Origin: an uncultured Gammaproteobacteria bacterium
Lineage (GTDB): Bacteria > Pseudomonadota > Gammaproteobacteria > HyVt-429
DNA: 55,075 nt
Reading direction: 5' to 3'
NCBI GenBank assembly: GCA_947259975.1
Contig: CAMYOD010000018.1
Location: 167,629-222,703, forward strand
A model generated the notes under the pieces. The model was given only the letters and a program-made list of their open reading frames with translations, was not told the DNA's origin and did not search any database. Position numbers and translations under genes: made by a program. Numbering within the stretch: the stretch's first letter is position 1; every line of letters begins with the position of its first letter. Below are positions 26,294 through 38,400 of this stretch, piece after piece.

Positions 26294-26327
26294 CCCCACA
26301 ACGATTGCTTAAATTTTGTTGTTGGGG
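26294..26327. promoter_or_regulatory. Imperfect inverted repeat in the giant-gene leader
   Basis: CCCCACAAC (26294-26302) faces GTTGTTGGGG (26318-26327) across 15 AT-rich bases; one extra base breaks perfect symmetry. It could be an operator or an RNA hairpin in the leader of the gene starting at 26452. It shares the word CAACGA with the next repeat. Confidence 0.3.
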
Positions 26328-26355
26328 CTCGATTTCTTACCCGAGCCAGTGCCGC

Positions 26356-26378
26356 TGTCGTTGTGATCCTCAACGACA
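26356..26378. promoter_or_regulatory. Perfect 8-bp inverted repeat in the giant-gene leader
   Basis: TGTCGTTG (26356-26363), loop TGATCCT, CAACGACA (26371-26378), ending 73 bases before the proposed TTG start. No T-run follows, so a classical terminator is unlikely. It may be a leader hairpin or regulator site. Confidence 0.35.
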
Positions 26379-26451
26379 ACAAAATCAGGCGCGGCAATAA
26401 CGGGCAAGATCGCTGTTCGGCATCACCTGGAGGGGGTGGGGTGGCAAAGCA

Positions 26452-29400
26452 TTGAAACGGCCGCAGTTAGCGCGCCGATCCAAGCGTCATAGCAAGGCAC
26501 CGGCACAAAGTGCGACCGGGGGCTTTCCCGGTCGGCGCAAAGTGCTGTTCGAAGCCCTTGAAGCCCGCTTTCTGTTGTCAGCGGACATCGGTCTGCCGCC
26601 GCCCAATCCCGCCGATGATACCCAGGCGCAGAGTGACCCCGTCTTAAGCGATAGCGCGACGCAGGACACGTCGACTGTCGACTCCACCCCCAGCACGAGC
26701 GCGGAAGCAAGCCCGACCGCGAGCGGATCCGATACGACCGTCGCCGACAGCACCGGGGACGCAAGCACGTCCACTGCCGACGACGGTGCCGCGGAGGCAA
26801 GCACGAGCGATGCCGGCGACACCACCACCGCGGCCGGTGAAGAGGCCGGCGATGCGGAAGCGGACGCCACGGCGGCCTCACCCGATGACACCCCGGTTAC
26901 CGAGGAAGCCGTCGAAGCACCGGACTGGCAGGTGGTCCTGGTAGACGAAGGCGCCGATCCGGAAGTCGTCGCCGACGAGACCGCGGTGCTCGACGAAGCC
27001 GCCACGCCGCTCGAAGCTGACGACGCCATCACTGAGACCGAGGCCGACACGACTGCCGGTGACCTCGTCGACACGAACACGGAATCCGCCAGCGTCACGA
27101 CCGTCGCAAGTGCCGACACCACCGCCGAAACGGAACCGGTTGTTGATGAGGCGCCGACGAAAGATGCGGGTGACGATAAGGATGACGGCGACGAAGCCGT
27201 TGCCACCGAGCCCGAGGAAGATGCGGCCGCGGAGCCGGTGCGCCAGATCATCTTCGTCGACTCGGCGGTCACCGATTACCAGGCGCTAATCGATTCCCTT
27301 GACCTGAGCACCCAGGCGCCGGGAACGCGGAGTGACGGCAGCGAAACAACCTCCGGCGAAGATACAAACATTACCATCGCCTCGTCCGACGCGACGGAGG
27401 GTGATGCCACGACCACCACCGGCTTCGAAGGCGCGGCGGCAGAGACGACCCAAACAACCCTGCAACCGGCGGGCGCGAGCGAGGGTGCCGACAACACCGC
27501 CATCTCCCAGGCATCCGGCATCGAGGTGGTGGTGCTGGATCCAGAGCGCGACGGTATCGAACAAATCGCCGCGGTGTTGGCCGGCTACCAGAACCTGGAT
27601 GCCATCCATATCCTGTCCCACGGTTCCGCCGCCGCCCTGACCCTGGGCAACACCCGGCTCAGCAGCGCCAGCCTCGACCGCTATGGTGAGACGCTGCGGG
27701 ATTGGGGCCGCGCACTCACTGAAGACGGTGACCTGCTGTTGTACGGCTGCGACGTCGGCGCCGGCGAGACGGGGATCGAATTTGTCGAGGACCTCGCCAA
27801 GTACACCGGCGCGGACGTGGCCGCCTCCAGCGACGATACCGGTGCCGCCGATTTGGGTGGCGATTGGAAGCTGGAAGTCACCACCGGCGTGATCGAGACC
27901 CGGGCGCCGTTCAGTGCCGAAGCACTTGACGGCTACGGCGCCTTGTTGGCGACCATCGACGGCACCGGCGGCGACGACAATCTGACCGGCACGGCGTCCG
28001 GCGACCTCATCAACGGTCTGGCCGGCGACGACACCCTGAGCGGTCTCGCGGGCGACGACACCCTGGTGGGCGGCGCCGACGACGATACCTACCGCTTCGA
28101 AAGCGGTTGGGGCACCGATACGGTCACCGAGACGGGTGGCGGTGGCAACGACACGCTCGATTTCGATTTCGTCGACGAAGACAAGACCTTCCTCGTAACC
28201 GGCAGCGGTTCCGTGACGGTGAGTGACGGCACCAATTCGGTCACCGCCAGCAACGTCGAGGAACTCGTCGGCGGCGGCGGCGAGAACACCCTGGATTATT
28301 CTTCGTTCGGCGGCGCCGCCACGGTGGACCTGGACGCGGGCACCGCGGCCGGCAGCTTCGACGTCAGCGACATGCAGGCCGTGATTGGCACCGGGAATGC
28401 GGACACTATTACCGGTGACAGCGAAGACAACACCCTGACCGGTGCCGGCGGAGATGACACCCTGGCCGGCGGTGGCGGCGACGACAATTTCGTCTTTGAC
28501 GGCGCCTGGGGTATGGACCAGGTTTCCGGCGGTGGCGACGATGACACGCTGGATTTTTCCACCGTCAGCAATGACCTCACCTTTAGTGTCACCGGCAGCG
28601 GCAGCGGCAGTCTGATCGTGACCGAGGGCGGTAATACAGTCACCGCCAGTTCCATCGAGTCGCTGATCGCCGGCAGCGGCACCAACACCCTGAATTATTC
28701 GGCCTATGGTAGTGGCGTGACAGTGGACCTGGGCGACGGTACCGCCACCGGCCTGAGCGTCGGTATTGGTGAGGGCTTCCAGGTCGTAGTGGGTACCGTC
28801 AGTGCCGACAGCCTCACCGGCGGCGCCGAAGGCGATACCCTCACCGGCGGTGCCGGCAACGATACTCTGGCCGGCGGGGTCGGCGACGACACCTATGTGT
28901 TCACCAATGGCTGGGGCTTGGACAGCATCACCGAGGGCGATCAGAACACCCTCGGCGACGGCGAGGACACGCTGGATTTCTCTGCCGTCACGACCAATCT
29001 GACCGTGACGGTGAATGCCGACGGTTCGTTTGTCGTCGCAGACGGCGGCGGCAATTCGGTCAGCATCCAAAACGTCGAGAAAATCATCGGCGGCAGCGGC
29101 ATCAACACCCTGAATTACGCCGCCTACGGCAGCGGTATCGACGTCGACCTGGCCGCCGGCACCGCGACCCTGTTCACCAGCATCACGAATTTCCATAACG
29201 TCACAGGCACCGGATTTGCCGATGAACTGACCGGCGACGACAGCGCCAACAGTCTTGCCGGCGGGGCCGGCAACGACACCCTGAGCGGCGGCGCGGGCCA
29301 GGATACCCTGGTGGGTGGCGCCAACGACGACACCCTGGTCGAACAGCTCGACGCAAATATGACGCTAACCGCCACCACGCTGACTGTGGACGGGGGCACG

Positions 29401-32400
29401 CCCGAGTCGGCGACCGGATTCGAGTTTGCGCAACTCAGCGGCGGCGCCACTGCCAATGTGATCGACGCGTCGACGTTCGGCGGCACCGTAACCCTGAGTG
29501 GCGGCGCCATGCAGGACGGCCAGGAAGTGGTGCTGCTGTCGGCCCTGAACGGCGGTAGCGGCGTCGGTACGACGGATGTGGAGACACTGAACCTGCATGG
29601 GGTCGAAGACACCACCAACCTCTCCGTGCTGAACAACGGCGACGGTGTGAGCGCGGCGGGCGCTGGGATCAATGATTTCAGCATTACCCTGACCGATGGG
29701 CAGGTGGTACCGGTGGACATCAGTTCCGCAACCACCGTACAGGACGTGCTCGACAAGATTACCGATGCCGCGGAATTGGTGGCGCCCGACCGTCTCAGCG
29801 TGACGCTGGATAACGCCGGCGGCGCCCTGTTGCTGGTCGATACCATCGATGGCGGTGTCAATGACTTAACTGTCACCGCACTGAACGGTTCCGCCGCCGC
29901 GGACCTGGGTATCGCGAACACCGGTAACGATGGCGGCACCCGGTTGTTGGGCGCGACCATCGCCGATGTGAGCAAGGACCTGCGGGTCACGCTCAGCGAT
30001 GGCGCGGAAGTGGATGTGGATCTCAGCGGTCTGGACAGCGTGCAGGACGTGCTGGCGGTCATAAGTGACGCCCACGAAAATCTTTCCGCCACGATCAATG
30101 GAACCGGCACCGGTATCGATCTCAGTGATACCGCGGGCGGGGGCGGCAACCTCCAGGTGGCTGCCCTGAACGGTTCCACCGCGGCAGTCGATCTTTTCGG
30201 TGTGACTCCCGTCGTTGCTGTTGCCGCCCTCAACGGCGCCAGCATTGTTACCGGCGACATTCGTCTCGACAGCCGGCTTGACGATGACAGCCTGACGGGT
30301 ACCGGCAACGCCGATCAGCTGACCGGCGGTGGTGGCCAGGATACGCTCATCGGCGGCGGTGGCACCGACACCGTGGTCGAGTACCGGGATGCAATCTTCA
30401 CCCTGCTCGATACCAGCCTGACAATCGGTATCGATGCGGCGGACGTTCTAACCAGCGTTGAGCAAGCCCACCTGACCGGCGGCGATTCCGCCAACACCAT
30501 CGATGCCGGTGCCTTCACGCTGGGTGACGTGACCCTCATCGGCGGTGACGGTAACGACACGCTGACCGGCGGTGACGGTGATGATGTTCTGACCGGCGGC
30601 GCGGGCATTGACAGTCTTACCGGCGGTGCCGGCACCGACACCGTGGTGGAAAGCGCGGACTCACGTTTCGTACTGAGCGGCGACGCCACCAGCGCGACCC
30701 TGGACATGGGCGAAGGTGCCAGCGAGGTGGTGACCGTGAGCCTGACCGGCACCGTCACCGGCGGCAGCTTTACCCTGAGCTACGACGGCGAGACCACCGA
30801 CGCCATTGCCTACGACGCCAGTGCCCAGAACGTTAAATCGGCACTGACCGCTCTGTCCAACATCGGTGATAACGATGTGCAAGTGGTCAAGGTGCAGGCC
30901 GCCGATCCCTGGACCATCACCTTCCGCGGCAACCTGGCCGGGGTCAACCAGGACAACATCACCGCCGCGGATGTGGATCTCGCCGGCGCTACGCCCGGTG
31001 TGAGTACCAGCGTCGTTCCTATCGTCGATGGGGCTACCGCGGGCAGCGCCGACAACAGTCTCGCGACCATCGAGCAGGCCGATCTCACCGGCGGCGTCAG
31101 TGACAACATCATGGATGCCTCCGCCTTTACCGGCGGCGCCGTGACCCTGAGCGGTGGCGCCGGCCACGACACCCTGACCGGCGGCAGCAGCGCGGACAGT
31201 CTGGTCGGCGGCCTGGGCAACGACGTCATCACCGGTAACGGCGGCGCCGACACCCTGAGCGGCGGTGACGGTGTCGACACCCTGATCGAAGAACAGGACG
31301 GCGCCAGCATCGCCCTGACGGATATCAGCCTGACCATCGACGGCGTGGTCGACAGCCTGTCCGGCTTCGAACTCGCGCAGCTGACCGGCGGCACCTCCGC
31401 CAACAGTATCGACGCCTCGGCCTTTACCGGCCTGGCCGGCGACACCCCGTTGTGGTTCCTCAACGGCGGCACCGGTGTGGATACGGTGGACGGCGTTACC
31501 GTCAGCCTCACCGGCTTGGAAGACACCACCCCGCTCTCGGCACTGAATAACGGGAACGGCGTCGATAAGGCCGCCGGAGATGATTTTTCCATTACGCTCA
31601 CCGACGGCAGCTCGTTCAATGTCGACATCAGTGGTGCCTCGACCCTGCAGGACGTGTTCGAGGCGATCACCGACGCGGACAGCAGCGGCCGCCTGACAGT
31701 GGAGTTGAGCGCCGACGGCACCGCCATAAAGTTGACCGACTCCACTGATAGCGGCACCACCGACGTGCAGGTAATCACCGGCAGCTCAGCGGCCGCGGCG
31801 GATCTCGGTATCGAAACCACGGGTGTCGATACGATATTGGAAGGTGCGCCCATCACCGACGGCGGCAGCGATCTGCGCATCGTGCTCACCGACGGCACCG
31901 CGGTGTACGTCAACCTGAGCTATTTGACCACGGTGCAGGAGGTGCTGGACAAGATCACCGATGCCCATGCCCGCCTGACCGCGACCTTGAATAACGGTGC
32001 GATCAGGGTGACGGATTCCACCGCTGACGGCGGCGACATCCAGGTGTCGGTCATCAACGGGTCCGACGCCGCCATCGATCTGGGTCTGGTGCCCGCGGCC
32101 GCCACGGACAACACGGGTACCGCCACCACCCTGACCGGCGCCGCTATCGCGGTGGCGGCGGTGATGCTCGACGGCAAGGCCGGCAACGACACCCTGATTG
32201 GCGGTGGTGGCGACGACACCCTCACCGGCGGCAGCGGCGCCGATTCAATGACCGGCGGTGCCGGCACTGACACGGTGAAGGAATCGCGGAACGCGGACTT
32301 CACCCTGGCTGATGTGCCGGGTAATCCGACGGATGATGCGACCCTCACGATCGGGACCACCGACGGCGCCGACAGCCTCGACGGCATCGAACAGGCGCAC

Positions 32401-35400
32401 CTGACCGGTGGCAGTAGCGACAATACCCTGGACGCTTCCGGCTTTACCCTCGGTCCGGTGACTCTGGTCAGTGGCGGGGGTGAGGACACCCTGCGCGGCG
32501 GCAGTGGCGACGACCAATACCGCATCGATGTTAGTGGCCTGACCGCCGGCGCGGACATGATCACCGTCGCGCCGGGCAGCGGCAACGATACCGTGGTCAT
32601 CCTCGGCGCCGCGGATGCCGGCGGTAATATCGGCGCGTCGGTACTGGGCTGGATCGACTGGGATCCGAACACCGCCGCCGCGGCCATCGAGATCGAAGAA
32701 GACGACACGATCAATCTTATTGAAAATCTCGTTGCGCCGGGGCAGGACATCACCCTCAAGGCCGAGACCATCAACGTTATCGGTTTCGATATCAATACCA
32801 GCGATCCCGCCAACGGCGCCACCGCCGGCAACATCAAGCTCCAGGGCTGGCATATCACCATCGGCGGCGGCGCCCAGTTGCTCGCCGAAGCCAACAACAA
32901 CGGCACCGACGGCAAAATCGAGATCCGTGCCATCGACGATCGCGCCAATGTCACCGCGCTGGGCTTCGCCAACATCGATCTGCTGAGCGTGGACGTCAGC
33001 ATCGGCGATGCCACCATCAAGGGCGGTGACGTGGAAATCATTGCCACTGCGGACAGTACGCACCTGCTGGTGGAGTCGGATTTCGGCGAAAGTGTGTTTG
33101 CCCAGCTCGCCGGTCCCGTGGTCGACGGCGTCTTGAAGGCGCTGGAAAACCTTTCCGCCTTTGTCGGTGTGTCGGTGGCGGAAATCGATGCGAAAATCGA
33201 TATCGGCACCGACCTCAGCAATCAGACCGTCATCGAAGCCGACAACTTCACCGCCTGGTCCACCGCCAAGGCACGCGCGTCTGCAGCGCCCATATCGATC
33301 GGCGGCGGTGTCGCGGTGGGCGTTGCGATCACCGATGCCAACGTCACTGTCGGCAATGCCAGCATCACCACCACCGGCGATGCCACGATTCGGTCCTCCG
33401 CTGATCACACCGTGGATGTGGTGGCCGATGCCAGTGCCTTGAAAGGCATCGCCGGCGCGGTGGCGGTGAGCGTGGTGAATTCCAATGTGACCGCGCATGT
33501 CAACGACAACGCCTCGCTCACGGTCGGCGGCAACCTGTTCGTGCAGGGCGACACGGTGGATCGCAACCGCACCATGGCCCGTTCCACCGCCGGCGGCGCC
33601 GGCAAAGTCGGCATCGCGGTCGCCATCAAGGTCGAGAACGGCAACACCAATGCCTGGCTGGATGGCAGTGCGGATGTGGCCGGCAATATCAATGTCACAG
33701 CCAAGCAAACTCGCGAAGCCGTCAACGTCAACAAGGCCTTTATTCTGCCGTCCGTGGTCAACGGCACCGCCAGCGGTGCTGGCGTGGGCAGCAATTCCAA
33801 GGGTGACCTGCTGGATGACGTCAAGGCCTCTGCCACCAGCCTGATTTCCAACCCGCTCACGAACTGGGCGTATAAGAAGCTCGGCAAGAGCACAACCGGC
33901 GAGAGCACGCGTAGCTTCCAGTTTGCCGCCGCCGTAACGGTTGCGGAGGACAATAACAACACCAACGCGCGCATCGGCAACAATTCCGGGGTTCGCAGTG
34001 ACGTCGAAGCCGATGGTTTCGTTACCGTGGCGTCGAATATTGCCAACCGCCCCGATATCACGGCCGGTTCTTCCGCAGATGACAGTGACGACACCAGTGC
34101 CGCCGGCGGCACCACGGTAAGCGGTCAGGCCTCCTTCGGCGGTTCATTCGCCGTGGCGATCGGCACCTTTAATAATGACGCGGATGCCTATATCGCCGGC
34201 GATGTGGATCTGGACGCGAAGGGCGCGATCACCGTCAAGGCCGATGCTCTCAACGAGATCGATCCGCTGGGCCTGTGGGGCGCCAACCTGATTACGCCGT
34301 TTCTGAATGAGAACACCTCCGCGACCCACAAGAGTGACGCCACCGGCAACAAGACTCTCAATGCCGGTGATACCGTGGACGTCGTCAGCGGCAAGAACGC
34401 CGGCGGCGATGCGAATACCCGTTACGAATACATCGGTCCGGACGGTGCGTCCCTGAATCTGGCCAACGAAGATTACAGCGACGAACTGAAATGGAAGTCC
34501 GCCGGTAACCCGGCCGCAACCACTGGTCTCGGATTCTTCCGCACCTTGACCACCTACCTGGACGGCAACTTCGGGCTGGACAACAATCTGGTGGATTCCT
34601 GGAGTCAGGCAACCGCGGGTGGACAGAAGGTGGCCCTGGCCGGCGCGGTGACCGTGCTCACTCTGGATCACGAGGCCGACGCCAAGATCCAGACCGGTGC
34701 CAATATCAATCAGGATGTGGACGGGGTGACGAATACGGACGCCTTCCGCAGCGACGCCCAGACCGTGACCGTCGAAGCCACCAGCGTCAATCATGCCATC
34801 AATCTGGGTGGCAACTTCCAGACACCGGGCATCGGCGGCAGCTCTAACGCCAAGACATTTAAGGTGGACCTGAGTGGACCCGGTTTGGGTACAGGTTCAA
34901 GTGACGACAACGATAGCAAAGGCGCGGTGGGTGCCACCGTGATGGTGCATTTCTACCGGAGTGATGTGGCCGCCAGGATCGAAGATGGCGTCGACCTTTA
35001 CGCCGACAGCCTGGAGGTGGATGCGGAAAACAGTGTGCTGGGGATCGCGGTGGGCGCCTCCGGCGGCGAGGCCGAGGACTTCGGTTTCAACGGTGTCGTC
35101 ATCTACAGCGAAATCGATAACTCCACCGTCGCGCAAATCGATAACGGCGCCGTCATCATGGTCGGTGACAACGATGTCATCGAGGCGGACGGCACCAACC
35201 GCGGTGTCAGTACCCTGGTCGAGGCGACCGACACCAGCTATCTGATCACCGTCGCCGGCTCGGTGGCAATTTCCGATACCGCCGGCATCGGCGCCTCGGT
35301 GGGCGTCAACATTTCCGAGCGGGACACCGAGGCCGTGATCGGCAACCTGCACACGGAAACGGTCGCCGGCACCCGCGGTTCCTTTACCGCCGGCGGCGAC

Positions 35401-38400
35401 GTCAAGGTCAAGGCGGAGAACGATGGCTTCATCGGCGGTTTCGCCATCGCCGGCGCCAAGGCCTCCAACAGTGCCGCGTCCCAGGCGGAAGCGGATTCCG
35501 GCCCCGGCAACGGCACCGGCGGCACCCAGGGCTCCGACGGCAGTGCCCAGAGCAACAGCGATCTGGCGTCCTGGCAAAGCAACTGGTCCGCCGTGCTCGG
35601 CGAGTTGGGCGGCCAGCAGGGTGGCAGTTCCGCCTCCCAGGGCAGCGAATCCACCGGTACCAACAGTAACGGCAAAAGCACCCTGGCCTTTTCCGGTTCG
35701 GTCACCTACAGCGATGTGAACGACGATGCCCGTGCTTATGTGCACGACGCGGGCATCGTCACGGTCAATAACGGCGCCCTTGTGCTCGACGCCGACGAGG
35801 GCACCATCGTCGCGTCCCTGGCGGGCGCCGGGTCCTACTCGAGCGCCGCCCAGGGCAAGACCTCGGTGGGCATCGCCGGTGCGGTGGGCCTGAACTTCGT
35901 GTCCGGTTACACCGTCGCCTATGTGGACGACGCCACCCAGATCATCGCCGATGGATTGGACGTCCAGGCGAATCGGGACAGCTGGATCGTCTCCCTGTCG
36001 GTGGGTATCGCGGGTGCGACCGGCAAGAAAGGCATCGCGCTCGCCGGTTCGGTGGGTGTGAACGCCACCGACAATACTATCGGTGCCGCCTTCATCGGCA
36101 GCACCGACAGCATCATCAACGGCACGGTCGCCCTGAAGGCGCACGACGATACCAATATCATCAACATCGCCGGTTCCGGCGCCTTCGGCGGCAAGGCCGG
36201 GGTGGGTGCGGCGGTGGCCTACACCGAGGGCAAGAACGATGTCTACGCCAAGCTCGAGAATGCGGTCAATCTCAGGCACACCGGCGCGTTCGACATCAAG
36301 GCCTCCACCGACATCGATTTCATTGGAATCACCGGCGCCGTGGCCGTGGCCACCGGCCAGGACAGTTACGGCGCCAGCGGTACGGTTACCCTGAACTGGA
36401 TTGACAATACGGTTGCGGCGAGCGTGCTCAATAGCAACACCCTTAGCGGTTCGACGGGCAATGTGACGGTCGAGGCCAAGGACGACACCTTCGATCTGGC
36501 CATCGCCGGCGCCCTCGCCTTCGGCAAGACCGGCGGCCTGGGCCTGGCCGCGGCGCTGAACTTCACCGACAACACGGTGCGCGCCAAGGTGGAAGGATCG
36601 ACGCTCCGGACCACCGGCAGCATCACCGTTCGCGCCCAAGAAACCAACGAGTTGATTGCGGCAGCGGTTGGCGGCGCCGGTGCCAAGAAGTTCGCCCTGG
36701 CCGGTGCCGCGGCAGTCAACCGGGTCACCGATACCATCGACGCCCACGTCTCCGCCGGCAGTGATATCCAGGGCGGGGGCGCGATACTGATCGAGGCCGA
36801 GGACGACGCCACCATCTGGTCCGGCGCAGGCGGCATCGCCTTCGCCAAGACCGCCGGTATCGGCGCCGGGGTCAGCGTTAACCTGATCACCAACAACGTC
36901 ACCGCCTACATCAATAACGCCATGGTCGAATCCACCGGCGGTGGCATTACCGTGAAGGCGGATTCCGCCGCCACCATCAAGACCCTCGCGGCGGGCGGCG
37001 GCGGTGCCAGCAAATTCGCCTTGGCCGGCGCCGTCTCGGTCAACATCATCACCAATACCATCGACGCCTATGTCTCCAACGGTGCCGACGTGGACGCCAC
37101 CGGTGACATCCAGATTCAGGCGCTGGACGATGCCACCATCTGGGCGCTGGCGGGCAACGTGGCCGGTGCCGGCAAGGCCGCCATCGGTGCGTCCGTGGGT
37201 TACAACGATGTAGACAACACGGTGAAGGCCCATGTGGACGGCGCCAGCACCGACGTGGACTCAAGTGGCGGGAACGTCCAGCTGCTCGCCGATTCCGAAA
37301 CCGAATTGCGTTCCATCGCCGCCGGCGGTCAGGGTGCCGGCAAGGTGGCCATCGGCGGGTCGGTCACGATTAATGAATACGGCAACGACGTCCTCGCCTA
37401 TATCAATGACGACGCCACGGTCAGCGCCGACGGCAGTGTCACCGTGCAGGCGGTGGATGATGCGGATTACCTGATGATCGCCGGCGTCCTCGGTGGCGCC
37501 GGTACCGCCGCCATCGGGCTCGCCAACACCACCCTGATCAGCAACAACAACGTCAAGGCCTGGGTCGGCAAGCGTGCCGATGTCACCGCCCTGGGCAATG
37601 GGGGCACCGTCAACGTCTACACCGGCAGCAAGACCGGTGACAGCAAGGACACGGAAGCGCGCCGCGGCCTCGCGGTGACCGCGACCTCCTATGAAGACAT
37701 TATCGGCGTCGCGGCGGTGGGCACCGGCGCCGGTACCGCCGGCATCGCCGGATCGGCCACGGTCAACGTGCTGAATGAGATCACCCGCGCCTATATCGAC
37801 GACGCCGCGGTTATCAACGGGGATAACACCGGCGCCGGCGCGGCGCAGGACGTCGTGGTCCGCGCCACCGATGAAACCACCATGATCAATGTCGCCGGTG
37901 CCCTCACTGGCGGCGGCACCGCGGGTATCGGCGCCAGCGCCGACGTGCTGGTAATGACCAAGGATACTCAGGCCTATGTCTGGGCGACCACCGTCAATGC
38001 GAATCGGAACGTCGTCGTCGAGGCCGGGTCGGTAGAAGATTTCGTTTCCGTCGCGGCGGCGATCGGTGGCGGCGGCACCGCCGGCATCATGGGCAATGCC
38101 GGCGTGTATGTGATGAACAACACCACCCGCGCCTATATCGGCCAGGATCCGGATGTCGGCGCACCCGCCCTGAGCGGCGCGACCACGGTGATTGCCGAGG
38201 GCAGCGTCAAGGTCGAGGCCGTCGATGTTTCGGACATGATCATCATCGCCGGCAATCTGGGCGGCGGCGGTACGGTCGGCATCGGCGTCGCCGCCGCGGT
38301 CACGGTGATCAACAAGGACACCGACGCCTTCCTCGGTTCCAACGCACAGGTCACCGGCAAGGCCCTCGCCGGCAGCGGCGTGTCGGTGAATACCGGCGAG

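Larger units (their letters stand above)
25955..26451 (+). other. 497-base gap upstream of the giant gene
   Basis: No credible gene or RNA gene is seen. No strong terminator is visible after the GNAT stop. The right part becomes AT-richer (around 26270-26320, with AATAATATATAC) than its surroundings, suggesting the promoter of the giant gene, but no spaced -35/-10 pair is convincing. Two inverted repeats, at 26294-26327 and 26356-26378, lie in the probable leader. Confidence 0.5.
27961..32580 (+). repeat. RTX-type Gly/Asp repeat region with inserted modules
   Basis: Recurring GGxGxDTLxGG nonapeptide-type blocks, for example LAGDDTLSGLAGDDTLVGG near 28020, GGAGNDTLSGGAGQDTLVGG near 29260, GGDGNDTLTGGDGDDVLTGG near 30540 and GKAGNDTLIGGGGDDTLTGG near 32170. 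Such blocks bind calcium and fold into beta-rolls outside the cell after type I secretion. Between blocks sit repeated segments such as EQAHLTGG...DASxFT and the modules at 29620-30207 and 31534-32091. Confidence 0.9.

Noticed and set aside
26441-26443. GTG at 26441 as the start of the giant gene
   Set aside because: It is in a different reading frame from the giant frame, whose codons begin at positions such as 26440 and 26452.
27961-32580. Glycine-rich repeats as a CRISPR array or satellite DNA
   Set aside because: Repeat units are short, vary at third positions and keep one reading frame, so they are protein-level RTX repeats. No constant direct repeat with unique spacers is present anywhere in the window.
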